A stretch of DNA of 64,000 bases from an uncultured Saprospiraceae bacterium (GCA_938015435.1 CALLPN010000014.1:1-64000), one strand, 5' to 3'; positions 8,154-17,357 are shown, numbered from the stretch's first letter. The notes: generated by a model not told the origin, from the sequence alone. Made by a program: numbers and translations.

Positions 8154-9140
8154 ATGGTAAAGATTATGAAAGAAAATTTACAATTGAATATTAAAACTTG
8201 CATCAAAAGCTTAATGCTATTCAGCATTGTGGTGGGTTTTTTATCATGTCAAGACAAAGATGAATTTACACCAGATCCTATTAGTGGAGATGTAAGCGAA
8301 TTTTACTCTAATGTGCAAGGCGCTTATGAAGGCGACTCATTTAGTGCTTCTTCGGATCATATCTATATTACTAATAATAATACATCTGTCCACATACCTG
8401 CGAATTGTCTTGTATATGCCGACGGATCAGATGTGACAGGTGAAGTAACCGTATCATTGGAAGATGTACTTAACAAAGGAGAGCTGATCGTACACAATGT
8501 GCCTACGATGTCTTCAGAAAGTGTATTATCTAGCGAAGGAGCGCTCTTTGTCTCATTTAATCAGGATAACGAAGAATTATTTATAAAGCCAGGAAGTCTT
8601 GTGACTGTTAGGTTGAGAGACCCTAATGCAGATGCTAATGCGATACTTTTCGATGGATTGGACCATGATAACGCTACAACGTGGAAAGTAAGCGATCACA
8701 CAATGTCATTAGAAACATGGTCATTCTTTTGGGATAACAAAGATTGGGATGATAGCGGGTATGAATTTTATATTTCTACTACTGGCTGGTTTAGTGTTAG
8801 CCTTGAGCTGAATCCGACTACTCCGTTTTTAGATCCGATTTGCGTGAGTTTGCCTAGGGAACTGTATGATGGCACTAATACTGATGTATTTTTACTCTTA
8901 GATGATTATGATACAATGATTCCATTAGAAATGGATTCAGAAAAAATGCTATTTTGCGCAACTTTCTCTAATATTTCGGTAGGATCAGAGGCTACTATAG
9001 TTTCAGTATCTAGTCTTGGAGAAGGAGATTATCACTTTGGCACGAGTAATGCTACTATAAGTATAGACACTGGAGAAATATTAGTTTTTCCAAAGTCACA
9101 AACAAAAGAACAAATCCTAGACTTGCTTGGCATGTTCTAG
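8154..9140 (+). CDS. Lipoprotein of unknown function
   Basis: A 328-residue protein with a basic/hydrophobic N-terminus and lipobox FLSC (Cys at about 33), so it is likely lipidated and exported. The mature part is beta-rich and acidic, with a run (about 75-150) reading like an immunoglobulin- or ZU5-like fold (IPANCLVYADGSDVTGEVTV), a pattern I have seen in Bacteroidota surface lipoproteins but cannot name with certainty. It lies 106 bp downstream of the anti-sigma/barrel gene and may belong to the same transcript, which ends at the terminator at 9178. The ATG at 8154 is used; a second in-frame ATG at 8166 is equally possible. Confidence 0.7.
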   Translation: MVKIMKENLQLNIKTCIKSLMLFSIVVGFLSCQDKDEFTPDPISGDVSEFYSNVQGAYEGDSFSASSDHIYITNNNTSVHIPANCLVYADGSDVTGEVTVSLEDVLNKGELIVHNVPTMSSESVLSSEGALFVSFNQDNEELFIKPGSLVTVRLRDPNADANAILFDGLDHDNATTWKVSDHTMSLETWSFFWDNKDWDDSGYEFYISTTGWFSVSLELNPTTPFLDPICVSLPRELYDGTNTDVFLLLDDYDTMIPLEMDSEKMLFCATFSNISVGSEATIVSVSSLGEGDYHFGTSNATISIDTGEILVFPKSQTKEQILDLLGMF

Positions 9141-9177
9141 TAAAGAATAACTGTATTTTTATTCGTAAATGGGAGCC

Positions 9178-9218
9178 GCCTGTCTGAAATAAAAGAATTT
9201 TAGGCAGGCCTTTTTTTT
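9178..9218 (+). terminator. Intrinsic terminator after the lipoprotein gene
   Basis: GCCTGTCTGAAAT and ATTTTAGGCAGGC pair through most of their length with G-T wobbles and are followed directly by eight T residues. It lies 37 bp after the stop codon of the lipoprotein gene and would close the sigma-factor transcript. Confidence 0.75.
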
Positions 9219-9220
9219 CA

Positions 9221-9280
9221 ACCGCTGCTTGCGGAGCAAAATCGCTGCTTGCGCAGCCCAATCGCGGCTTGCGCAGCAAA
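9221..9280. repeat. Three tandem 20-bp palindromic units
   Basis: Three direct 20-bp copies at 9221-9240, 9241-9260 and 9261-9280 share the core GCTGCTTGCGCAGC with small changes. The core is itself a hairpin: GCTGC, a four-base loop, GCAGC. They follow immediately after the terminator at 9178-9218 and are more GC-rich than the surroundings. Confidence 0.85.
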
Positions 9281-9284
9281 CGCG

Positions 9285-9517
9285 ATGACTGTGGATTCAG
9301 TCAGTGTTTTATAAAAAACACGTTGAATCTACCATTAAAAGCAAGGATCAGGATACAGTACTAAATTTACTAATTGCGATCACTAAATCGCAGCAATCCC
9401 AATGACTATAGATTCAGGCAGTGTTTTATAAAAACACGTTGAACCTACCACCAGCTAACCCACCAGCTCACCAATCTCGCAGACGATAAATAAAGCAGTG
9501 TTTTCACGGAACACCTT
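9285..9517. repeat. Duplicated ~49-bp element with a GTGTTTT/AAAACAC hairpin, plus a partial third copy
   Basis: A segment at about 9285-9333 recurs at about 9402-9450 with few changes. Both copies contain the sequence ATTCAG followed by CAGTGTTTTATAAAAAACACGT-like DNA, in which GTGTTTT and AAAACAC form a 7-bp stem, and then TTGAA(T/C)CTACCA. A third, more diverged copy at about 9492-9517 keeps CAGTGTTTT and GAACAC. The arrangement resembles repetitive extragenic palindromes. No coding frame crosses the area. Confidence 0.75.
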
Positions 9518-9736
9518 GAGCTCATCAAGAGCATTATATGTCATTTCAACTATCTCCAAAGTAATAACTAATCCTCTTATGGCCGAAACAGATTTCGTCG
9601 TTCATTCAGCTCCTTTTCATCCATTCTCCTTCAAAGTTCGATAAATTCAACCCCACAGGCTTGTTATATATCCCTTTCAGTGATTAGTATTTCTACAAGT
9701 AGCCTCATTCTCTTATATTAGCGAAAAATAAGATAT
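9518..9736. other. Intergenic region upstream of the HerA-like gene
   Basis: AT-rich sequence with no repeat or coding frame seen. TATATTAGC at 9714-9722, 15 bp before the start codon at 9737, resembles the Bacteroidota -7 box TAnnTTTG with one change, but no matching -33 element was found. Confidence 0.3.
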
Positions 9737-11305
9737 ATGTCCAAAGAGAAATTTTTAGAAGAGATGAAAGCAGGATATTCTTTCGAAGGTGAATCAATCA
9801 TCTTAGGAGGAGCTATGCTAGATGGAGAGGTAATGCATGAATCATTCGTAAGGATACCTATGGAAACGCTTAATAGGCATGGTCTTATAGCTGGTGCAAC
9901 TGGTACAGGAAAGACTAAAACCTTACAGATATTAGCTGAGCAGTTATCAGCTAAGGGTGTACCATCGTTACTTATGGATATAAAAGGTGATTTGAGTGGT
10001 ATTGCGGTTGCGAGTAGTGGTCATAAGAAGATAGATGAACGTCATGAAGCGATTGGTTTGCCTTTTATAGCAGATATTAGCCCGGTTGAGTTTCTAAGTC
10101 TCTCAGGAGAGAAAGGGGTAAGGCTAAGAGCGACGGTATCAGAATTTGGTCCTATACTGCTTGGTAAAATATTAGAACTTAACGATACCCAATCAGGTAT
10201 ACTCTCAGTAATATTTAAATATGCAGATGATAATCAACTGGGTTTACTCGACCTCAAAGATCTAAAGAAGACGATCCAATACGTAACTAATGAAGGCAAA
10301 GATGCATTCAAAGAAGAATATGGTCGGATATCTACTTCATCGACAGGAACCATTTTACGTAAAATTATAGAACTTGAACAACAAGGTGCAGATTTGTTTT
10401 TCGGTGAGCGATCATTTGATGTAGATGATTTATGTAGAGTAAATGATGAGGGCAAAGGAATCGTTTCTGTATTGAGAGTTACGGATATTCAAGATAAGCC
10501 GAAGTTGTTTTCAACTTTTATGCTTCAATTGTTAGCAGAAATATATGCTACATTCCCGGAAGAAGGGGATGCTGATAGACCAAAACTTGCAATTTTTATA
10601 GATGAAGCACACTTGATTTTTGATAGAGCTTCTGATGCGCTTTTGGATCAGATTGAAGTAATAGTGAAGTTGATAAGATCTAAAGGAGTAGGTATATTCT
10701 TTGTAACTCAAAATCCTACTGATATTCCAGAAAGTGTATTGAGCCAATTAGGTCTAAAGATACAGCATGCATTGAGAGCATTTACTGCGAAAGATCGTAA
10801 AGCAATCAAATTAGCTGCACAAAACTATCCGCTTACAGATCACTACGAGGTAGATCAACTCTTGACAGAGCTTGGTATAGGAGAAGCGATCGTAAGTGCC
10901 TTAGATGCGAAGGGTAGGCCTACGCCGCTGGTTCAAACCTTCTTAAGAGCACCACAGTCTCGTATGGATATACTTTCTGACAATGAGATGGATGATATTA
11001 TTGATCGCTCTAAGATCATAGATAGATATAATGAGGAGATAGATAGAGATAGTGCCTACGAGATACTTACGGGTAAAATCAAAGAAGCACAATCAGAAGA
11101 AATACAAGAAGAACTCAAATCTCAACAGGAAAAGGCACAAAAAACATCTACTCGCGGCAGGAAAGAAAAATCAACTTTTGATAAAGTAGTAAATAGTACA
11201 ACAACAAGACAGATCGGAAGGACTGTAGCCAGAGAATTGACCAGAGGGTTATTGGGTATACTTGGAATTAGAAAAACTAGACGAAGTAAAAATTCTTGGT
11301 TCTAG
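9737..11305 (+). CDS. HerA-like ATPase (DUF853/YjgR family)
   Basis: A 522-residue P-loop ATPase of the DUF853 (YjgR) group within the HerA/FtsK superfamily. The Walker A motif GATGTGKT is at about 53-60; the Walker B region is LAIFIDEAHLIF around 283-294, and FFVTQNP follows as a sensor-like segment. DIKGDLSGIA after the P-loop is characteristic of the family. HerA proteins pump or translocate DNA, but the role of the DUF853 branch is not established. No nuclease gene (NurA) or defence partner is adjacent. The C-terminal 70 residues are charged and end in a basic tail. The gene is monocistronic, with a strong terminator at 11341. Confidence 0.88.
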   Translation: MSKEKFLEEMKAGYSFEGESIILGGAMLDGEVMHESFVRIPMETLNRHGLIAGATGTGKTKTLQILAEQLSAKGVPSLLMDIKGDLSGIAVASSGHKKIDERHEAIGLPFIADISPVEFLSLSGEKGVRLRATVSEFGPILLGKILELNDTQSGILSVIFKYADDNQLGLLDLKDLKKTIQYVTNEGKDAFKEEYGRISTSSTGTILRKIIELEQQGADLFFGERSFDVDDLCRVNDEGKGIVSVLRVTDIQDKPKLFSTFMLQLLAEIYATFPEEGDADRPKLAIFIDEAHLIFDRASDALLDQIEVIVKLIRSKGVGIFFVTQNPTDIPESVLSQLGLKIQHALRAFTAKDRKAIKLAAQNYPLTDHYEVDQLLTELGIGEAIVSALDAKGRPTPLVQTFLRAPQSRMDILSDNEMDDIIDRSKIIDRYNEEIDRDSAYEILTGKIKEAQSEEIQEELKSQQEKAQKTSTRGRKEKSTFDKVVNSTTTRQIGRTVARELTRGLLGILGIRKTRRSKNSWF

Positions 11306-11340
11306 ATCAGGATAATGTTCTTTGTCGAATTAAATAATAA

Positions 11341-11379
11341 TGATCAGTTAGCTCTTTGAGTTGACTGGTCATTTTTTTT
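11341..11379 (+). terminator. Intrinsic terminator of the HerA-like gene
   Basis: A 14-bp stem (11341-11354 with 11358-11371, pairing with wobbles; right arm GAGTTGACTGGTCA) closes a 3-base loop and is followed by T8. It begins 36 bp after the stop codon. Confidence 0.85.
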
Positions 11380-11563
11380 AACCGAGTTATAAGGATAACT
11401 ATTTTATAATGAAGAGGAAGGATTTAATACCATTTCTGTTTCGACATGTCACTTTATATTTACTTAAATATATGCGACAATTTCAAGCAGATATGATATA
11501 ATCAGATTAGACTACTTAATGCGGCATAAAATACGAACCAGTTAACTTATCTCATCGTTAAAA

Positions 11564-11651
11564 AGCCTCGTTGTGGCTAAGGCCAGATAGATGTTTACTA
11601 TTTGGCTTTGTAAGTGAGCGAATGGAAATATTCGCTTGTTCTGCGTTTTTT
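11564..11651 (+). other. Cluster of three hairpins in an otherwise empty intergenic region
   Basis: Three consecutive short inverted repeats are visible: AGCC/GGCT (11564-11578), GCCAGATAG/CTATTTGGC (11582-11606), and AGCGAAT/ATTCGCT (11617-11636). The last is followed eight bases later by a T6 run at 11646-11651. The rest of 11380-11747 holds nothing I can name. The structure could be a small non-coding RNA with its own terminator or a degenerate mobile-element end; neither is proven. Confidence 0.3.
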
Positions 11652-11747
11652 GCCTTGGTCTAAATCAACTTGTTCTACATTTCTAATACGGCATTAAATA
11701 ATCTAAACGGTATAATTTCGGTGTTCTAATTGCGAAATAATTCCAAT

Positions 11748-11775
11748 AAAAAAAGGCCGCACATAAGTGCAGCCT
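11748..11775 (-). terminator. Intrinsic terminator of the receptor/hydrolase transcript
   Basis: On the minus strand GGCTGCAC and GTGCGGCC form an 8-bp stem (one G-T) around a 4-base loop, followed by T7 (the A run at 11748-11754). It lies about 114 bp beyond the stop of the secreted hydrolase gene. Confidence 0.8.
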
Positions 11776-11888
11776 TCCAAAAATCTTGGTATTTCGCTTT
11801 ACTGATTTTTGATGATAAATCTACTAGAGATTCATCTCTGACAAAAAATGTCAGCACCGTATTAACGGTTCATCTACCGAAGTAGATA

Positions 11889-13481
11889 TTATTTTTGGAT
11901 CATCACTTTCTTAGTAACAACACCATCTTCAAAGTAAACCTTGATTATGTGTAGACCATTGTTGAAGTCTGTTACATCGATGTTTTTCTGAGTTGCTATT
12001 AAGTTAGTATATGTTTGAACTAACTTTCCGTCAAAGCTGTAAACATTGATCTTATCCATATTACGTTGTTGCTCAGCTCTTACTGTAAGAGATGTACTAG
12101 CAGGGTTAGGGAATGCAGATACTAGATCAGCAGCTAATTCATTGTCTTCAACACTTGTATCTATAAACTTAGCTTTACATGGTAGGTCTAATGCAACACA
12201 TGCTCTAGGTCCAAAGTATCCTAAGATAGTATCTAGATAAACTTCACCTTTCGAAAGAGACATATCAGGGTTACCTGCTAGGCCTAATAAGTGCCAGTTA
12301 CAAAGATTTAATGGAACTCCGCCATCAGTACATTGTTGTGGTTGAGACATAGCCCAAAATTCAGCATCCCAAGTTTCCCATGGTCCTGATTCTACAGATT
12401 CTAATTCACCCGCGGTATTTGGCCAGTCTGGTCTTGGCATTGGGAAAAGTCCCTCAAGTCCGTCATTTCTACTATTTGCTGCTGCACTATACTCATCAGT
12501 AAATGTAATTCCGTTTTTGAATACATCTTGTAGACCGATTGCATTTGCTTTTTCTTGTACAGTGTATGATCCTTGTACTTCTACCACTAAGTCACCTGTA
12601 GTTGGTACGATCAAGATACCTTCTGTATAAGGTGCTGCAGGATCTGTAGGTACATGGTAAGAAATTAGCGGTATATCGCCAGCATCTAACCAAGAAGAAT
12701 CACCCATTGCTCCTCCCATGTTAACTGCAAGTTGGTATTCTGAATTAAGACCAAGTCCAGCATGATTAGGGAAACAAAGTGTATCTGTGGTTCCAGGGAT
12801 TACTCCTACAGCTTCAGCATTTACATCACCATTCACTGACTCAATTACCATCGGTAATCCATTAGATCCGATGAATTTTGGAAGTACCACATCATTGTAT
12901 GTGTCAAGTGATGCAGTGGCAAGAGAAATATAACCTCCAGTACCCGCACCCCAAGCTACGATTCTTTCAGGATCGATTCTATAAGGATTTCCTGCAGCGG
13001 CTGCAGTTAATCTGAAGAACCTTGCAGCGGTTCTACTATCTTGAACTCCTCTATAGGCAGCGTTGATAAGTGTATTAGTACGCACTTCCTGGATGTCACT
13101 AATTGGATTCCATCCTTTACGATAATCAACTACAGCTACACAGTAACCCATTCTAGCTAACCTTTCACACATATTTTCAATGTATAGATCTTCTAGTGAT
13201 CCACTGATCTGTCCATTGATTAATCTAGGTAAGAAATTACCAGTATGGAACATAACGATAAGAGGACGTACTGCCGCAGTATCACCTGCTGGTTCATAAA
13301 AATTGAAAAATAAAGGTCTTTTGATAAAATCAGGAGCTAAGATTACTGTCGTATTTTGACCATATCCTATGGTATCTGTGACAGTAACTTCGTCAAAGAC
13401 TTCGTCACAGTATCTTTCTTGCGCTTGCGAAGTGAATGCTAAGAAGCACATGAAAAATAAGAATGTAAAAATTCTATTCAT
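11889..13481 (-). CDS. Secreted alpha/beta-hydrolase-like protein with T9SS sorting domain, nucleophile missing
   Basis: A 530-residue protein with an N-terminal signal peptide (to about residue 20, SQAQ), an alpha/beta-hydrolase-like body (about 45-440) and a C-terminal type A T9SS sorting domain (about 455-530: FPNPASTSLTV, then FNNGLHIIKV and KKVMIQK). It should be exported through the outer membrane and surface-attached or released. Esterases of this shape carry G-x-S-x-G-G at the nucleophile elbow; here the equivalent segment is WGAGTGGY with Gly180 in place of Ser, so ordinary serine catalysis looks impossible. The start codon is 37 bp downstream of the TonB-receptor stop, so the two are co-transcribed and the protein may bind a ligand handed to the receptor. 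That pairing is inferred. Confidence 0.8.
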   Translation of the reverse strand: MNRIFTFLFFMCFLAFTSQAQERYCDEVFDEVTVTDTIGYGQNTTVILAPDFIKRPLFFNFYEPAGDTAAVRPLIVMFHTGNFLPRLINGQISGSLEDLYIENMCERLARMGYCVAVVDYRKGWNPISDIQEVRTNTLINAAYRGVQDSRTAARFFRLTAAAAGNPYRIDPERIVAWGAGTGGYISLATASLDTYNDVVLPKFIGSNGLPMVIESVNGDVNAEAVGVIPGTTDTLCFPNHAGLGLNSEYQLAVNMGGAMGDSSWLDAGDIPLISYHVPTDPAAPYTEGILIVPTTGDLVVEVQGSYTVQEKANAIGLQDVFKNGITFTDEYSAAANSRNDGLEGLFPMPRPDWPNTAGELESVESGPWETWDAEFWAMSQPQQCTDGGVPLNLCNWHLLGLAGNPDMSLSKGEVYLDTILGYFGPRACVALDLPCKAKFIDTSVEDNELAADLVSAFPNPASTSLTVRAEQQRNMDKINVYSFDGKLVQTYTNLIATQKNIDVTDFNNGLHIIKVYFEDGVVTKKVMIQK

Positions 13482-13517
13482 TATAAAACGTTTAAGTGAT
13501 TAATTAAATATTCAAGT

Positions 13518-16346
13518 TTATCTTTTATTCCAATCGTATACAAAAGAAGCATATGCTAATCGACCAATTCTAGGTCCACCGTATGTTTGGAAAGTTTTAT
13601 TGTTAAGTATGTTTGATGATCCTACTTTGATCGTCACGTGTTTGGAAGGTATCGTATAACTTACTTGCGCATCTACTAGGCCATAAGAGGGTATGAAACC
13701 AGTAAATTGCGGAGACCCTTCGAATGTAAATCCTTGTACCCATTTATAGTTGACATTGAATCCTATTGTATTATTACCGATACCAGGTAATTTTCTTCCT
13801 CCAAATGAAAGATTGTATTTATGTTCTGGTGTATTGAATGCAGGGATAATTGGATCATCTTCAATAGTATCATCGATATTAAGTCTATTCCAACTATAGT
13901 TACCTGCTACTTTGAAGTATTCTGCGAAATAATGATTCAGCCCTATAGAAAATCCTTGAGTAGTTACCGTATTGATACTATTAGCTGAATATCTATAGGC
14001 TTGTACATCAGTAGGAATATTAGAAGTGGCATTTTGGAATGCGACATCTAAGCCTACGTTGTATCCTATAAAGTCATCATAGAAACTATAATAGTAGCCA
14101 GCATCAAGATATGTATTGCCAAATAGGGTAGTTCGGTACCCAGCTTCTAATGTCTTTACTTTCTCTGGCTTGATCGCTGCGATATTGAACGAATCCAGTA
14201 TAGTTCTGTCTAACGTTTCACTATTTCTAAAATCATTAAATGATTCTAATGTGATTAAATCTTCCACACCGTTGATGTTTCCAGACAGAATTGCTCTACC
14301 TACATTGAAATTTAGATATTGATCAGTAAGGGTAGGGTTTCTAATCGCTGATGAAAATGAAAATCTTAAATAGTTAATCTCATCTGGTTGGTATACAAGA
14401 CTGGCAGCCGGAGATAATAAGTAACCAAAGTTTTGGTTTTTGTCCATTCTTAGCGTAGTACTAAATGTAAGCTTATCATCCATGATACTCTTTTCTATAC
14501 CAGCATAAACGCCATACTCGAAGTTGGTAAACTCATCACCATTTTCATCTTGGCTGAATAGAGTAGAATCTGAAACAGGAGTATATAGTCTACTGTTAGC
14601 ACCCACTTTTACGAAATTAAACATCTCAGGGTTAAACTGATATTCTCCGTGAAGATGATAGAGTGAAGATCTATCAACAAGCTTAGTACCACCTTCTGGA
14701 GAACCAGAATTCGTAGTAATTAATCTATTAAACTCTTCATTAAATTCAGGAGAACCAGGCTCTAAGAACCCCACGTTTTGTCCCATTGGTGCTTCCGCAG
14801 CGGCTCTAGCCAATTGGTGCTGAGCATTGAAGAAAGCTTCGTTGTTGTTTACGAAATTCAAAACGCCAGATGTATCGATTTGACCGAATGGTGTTCCTCC
14901 TGGAGGGAATATAATTTCTAATTCAGGATACCCCATTTCTATCATCAGAGGCTTTACGTTCTGCGTCCAGTAATTAGTATATCTCGTATTGTATTCTATG
15001 TTACTTTGAGATTTTTGCTGTAAGAGTAATGCCGTGAAATATGGATCAAAACTATCTCCTGCATTTTCATTGGTCATATATGCTCTTAAGAAGTATTTAT
15101 TCTTTTTCATCAGCTCTGTTCTTAGCTGTAAAAATTGGATGTTTTTAAGACTGAATCGGTTATCACCCTGATATACGGTACTACCATTACTATAACTTCC
15201 TGAAAATATTAGTTCTGGACTCTCATATTCAGCTTCTGGATCTAATCTAAAGTGCAGCGCAGCATTAGTTTTCAGATTACGAGTATCATAGTTGACAAGT
15301 TGATCTTCCCTATATCCTCTTCTGTAATGTGTACCTAATCCAGCGAGAGGATCATGATAAGAAACGCCACTGTGATCAAATACAGATTGATATTCATCAC
15401 CATATTCGTTTACACCGTCTACACCTCCAGGATTATTAGCGGCTACTTCTGATCCAGTGATAGGGTCGTAGTTGACCGCTTCCCAGTCATCAGCTCTTAA
15501 GTAACTTGCGTTTAATTTATAAGCCAACCAAGGAAATCCTTCTCCATTTTTAAAGCTGTCAGCCCATCTTACCGCAGTCTCTAGCATGTTCCTTTCTCCA
15601 CCTTTTACAGAAGCAGCAAGACCTTTTTGGAAAAATGGGTTCTTTGTATCCATCTTGATTACACCATTAAAGGCATTTGGTCCATAGAATGCACTACTGG
15701 CGCCTACGATAAGGTCTACTTTCAGTACGTCCAATTCTGAAGAACCTAGGAAATTACCTAATGAGAAGTTAAGTCCTGGTGCTTGATTATCTACACCGTC
15801 GATGATTTGTAATGATCTTACGGGACTAGTACTATTAAATCCTCTCGTATTGATTACTTGGAATCCAAGAGAGGCGGTTGTTAAGTCTACATTCTTTAGA
15901 GTTCCGAGACCTTCATAGAAATTAGAAGATGCAGTTTCTTTTATAGCCAGTACATCTAGTGATTCTACTGTAAGTGCTGTTTTTTTGTTGTCTTCGGATA
16001 TTCGACTAGCTTTTACTTCGACCTCTACTATCGTCACTGAACTCTCTGAAAGAGTAACATCTACATATTGACCTGCACCACTTACCGGTACCTCTTGTGT
16101 TTCATAGCCAAGATAACTTACCTCTAAAATCAAGGGGAAAGCTTCTGTTGTTTTGAGTTCAAACGTACCGTCAACCTCAGTAATGGTACCAATGGTAGTA
16201 CCTTTGATAGTGACATTTGCCCCTATAAGTACATCATTTAGAAGACCATCATTGATTTTTCCTTTGATTGTTTCTTGCGCATTCATAGATAGCACGCTCA
16301 TAACTATACAGATAGCTATAGCGAGAGTTCGATTAATCCTATTCAT
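13518..16346 (-). CDS. TonB-dependent receptor with CarboxypepD_reg-like N-terminal domain
   Basis: A 942-residue outer-membrane receptor. A signal peptide (to about 23) is followed by a carboxypeptidase-regulatory-like beta domain (about 25-105, GANVTIKGTTIGTITEVDGTFEL), a plug domain (about 125-235, with INTRGFNSTSPVRSLQIIDGV and SSAFYGPNAFNGVIKMDTK) and a long barrel ending in VYDWNKR. It would import a ligand across the outer membrane using TonB energy; the substrate cannot be read from the sequence. No SusD partner is present; instead the next gene encodes a T9SS-exported hydrolase-like protein. It is divergent from ku, with 167 bp between the starts. Confidence 0.92.
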   Translation of the reverse strand: MNRINRTLAIAICIVMSVLSMNAQETIKGKINDGLLNDVLIGANVTIKGTTIGTITEVDGTFELKTTEAFPLILEVSYLGYETQEVPVSGAGQYVDVTLSESSVTIVEVEVKASRISEDNKKTALTVESLDVLAIKETASSNFYEGLGTLKNVDLTTASLGFQVINTRGFNSTSPVRSLQIIDGVDNQAPGLNFSLGNFLGSSELDVLKVDLIVGASSAFYGPNAFNGVIKMDTKNPFFQKGLAASVKGGERNMLETAVRWADSFKNGEGFPWLAYKLNASYLRADDWEAVNYDPITGSEVAANNPGGVDGVNEYGDEYQSVFDHSGVSYHDPLAGLGTHYRRGYREDQLVNYDTRNLKTNAALHFRLDPEAEYESPELIFSGSYSNGSTVYQGDNRFSLKNIQFLQLRTELMKKNKYFLRAYMTNENAGDSFDPYFTALLLQQKSQSNIEYNTRYTNYWTQNVKPLMIEMGYPELEIIFPPGGTPFGQIDTSGVLNFVNNNEAFFNAQHQLARAAAEAPMGQNVGFLEPGSPEFNEEFNRLITTNSGSPEGGTKLVDRSSLYHLHGEYQFNPEMFNFVKVGANSRLYTPVSDSTLFSQDENGDEFTNFEYGVYAGIEKSIMDDKLTFSTTLRMDKNQNFGYLLSPAASLVYQPDEINYLRFSFSSAIRNPTLTDQYLNFNVGRAILSGNINGVEDLITLESFNDFRNSETLDRTILDSFNIAAIKPEKVKTLEAGYRTTLFGNTYLDAGYYYSFYDDFIGYNVGLDVAFQNATSNIPTDVQAYRYSANSINTVTTQGFSIGLNHYFAEYFKVAGNYSWNRLNIDDTIEDDPIIPAFNTPEHKYNLSFGGRKLPGIGNNTIGFNVNYKWVQGFTFEGSPQFTGFIPSYGLVDAQVSYTIPSKHVTIKVGSSNILNNKTFQTYGGPRIGRLAYASFVYDWNKR

Positions 16347-16481
16347 TCTCGTCAGTATTTGGAACCCAAGTTAGTATTTATTTCGATATCTACATCAGTA
16401 TTTTTACGGGTTAATGACAATACTTTTAAACAAAATGAACTGTAAGTAAAGAAAATTGGCTTTTAGGCAAGATTTTGGCAA

Positions 16482-16489
16482 TAGATTTG
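16482..16489 (+). promoter_or_regulatory. Candidate -7 box of the ku promoter
   Basis: TAGATTTG matches the Bacteroidota -7 consensus TAnnTTTG exactly and lies 24 bp before the ku start codon. A TTGG at 16456 could serve as the -33 element, though the spacing (23 bp) is a little long. This is a motif match only. Confidence 0.35.
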
Positions 16490-16513
16490 GGGTAGGCTTA
16501 AAATAAAGTAATT

Positions 16514-17305
16514 ATGAGATCAGTTTGGAAAGGACATATTCGATTTTCGTTGGTAAGTATCCCAATTCAGATATTCAATGCGGTAGAAAGCAAGGGTAAT
16601 ATTAGTTTTAAGCAGCTGCATGGTGAAGATCATGGTCGTGTAAAGTATAAGAAAGTATGCGCTAGTTGTGAAGAAGAAGTACCGTATGGTGAGATCGTAA
16701 AAGGGTATGAATATGAACCAGATCAATACGTTGTTCTTAAGCCTGAAGAATTAGCTGCATTAAAATTGAAAAGTAACAAAGCGATAGATATCGAAGCGTT
16801 TGTAGACATGGATGAAGTACCGGCAAGTCGTTATGAAGCGGTATACTTTGTTGGTCCTAATGGAGAAGTGGCACAAAAGACGTTTAGCTTATTTTGTCAG
16901 ACCCTCAAGAAATCTGGTAAAGCTGGGGTTGGAAGAATCATTCTTAGAGATAGAGAAGATGTAGTCCTAATGAAGACACACAAGCAAGGTCTGGTGATGT
17001 ACAAACTTAGATATCCATATGAGCTTCGTAGTATTGACGATGTACCTGATCTCGCTGAGGTAGAAGTAGACCAGGCACAGTTGGATCTTGCACAGACATT
17101 AGTATCCTCTTTAGAAAAGTCATTTAGCGAAATTGATTTTACAGATAGATATAAAGATGCGCTCATGGAATTAGTAGAGGATAAGATAAGTGGAAAAGAA
17201 ATTGTCACCATCTCTGAAGAAGAAGAGGCAGCTCCAGTAGTTGATATCATGGATGCCTTAAAAGCAAGTATTGAAGCCGCAAAGAAAAAGAAAAAAAGCG
17301 CCTAG
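16514..17305 (+). CDS. ku: Ku protein for non-homologous end joining
   Basis: A 263-residue bacterial Ku homologue. Bacterial Ku forms a ring-shaped homodimer that binds DNA ends and recruits ligase LigD. The N-terminus MRSVWKGHIRFSLVSIPI, the segment around YKKVCASCEEEVPYGEIVKGYEY (about 43-69) and the core KSNKAIDIEAFVDMDEVPASRYE-like region are diagnostic. The tail from about 235 is acidic and then lysine-rich (AAKKKKKSA), as in many bacterial Ku proteins, where it aids DNA binding. No ligD or other end-joining gene is in the window. The gene is monocistronic, with a strong terminator 52 bp downstream. Confidence 0.95.
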   Translation: MRSVWKGHIRFSLVSIPIQIFNAVESKGNISFKQLHGEDHGRVKYKKVCASCEEEVPYGEIVKGYEYEPDQYVVLKPEELAALKLKSNKAIDIEAFVDMDEVPASRYEAVYFVGPNGEVAQKTFSLFCQTLKKSGKAGVGRIILRDREDVVLMKTHKQGLVMYKLRYPYELRSIDDVPDLAEVEVDQAQLDLAQTLVSSLEKSFSEIDFTDRYKDALMELVEDKISGKEIVTISEEEEAAPVVDIMDALKASIEAAKKKKKSA

Positions 17306-17357
17306 TTGAGTAAGCATAATTTACGAATGCAAGCCCGTAAGTAGTCTTGATAAATTT

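Noticed and set aside
9737..11305. HerA-like ATPase as part of a defence system
   Set aside because: No NurA, SIR2 or other effector gene is adjacent and the DUF853 branch is widespread outside defence loci.
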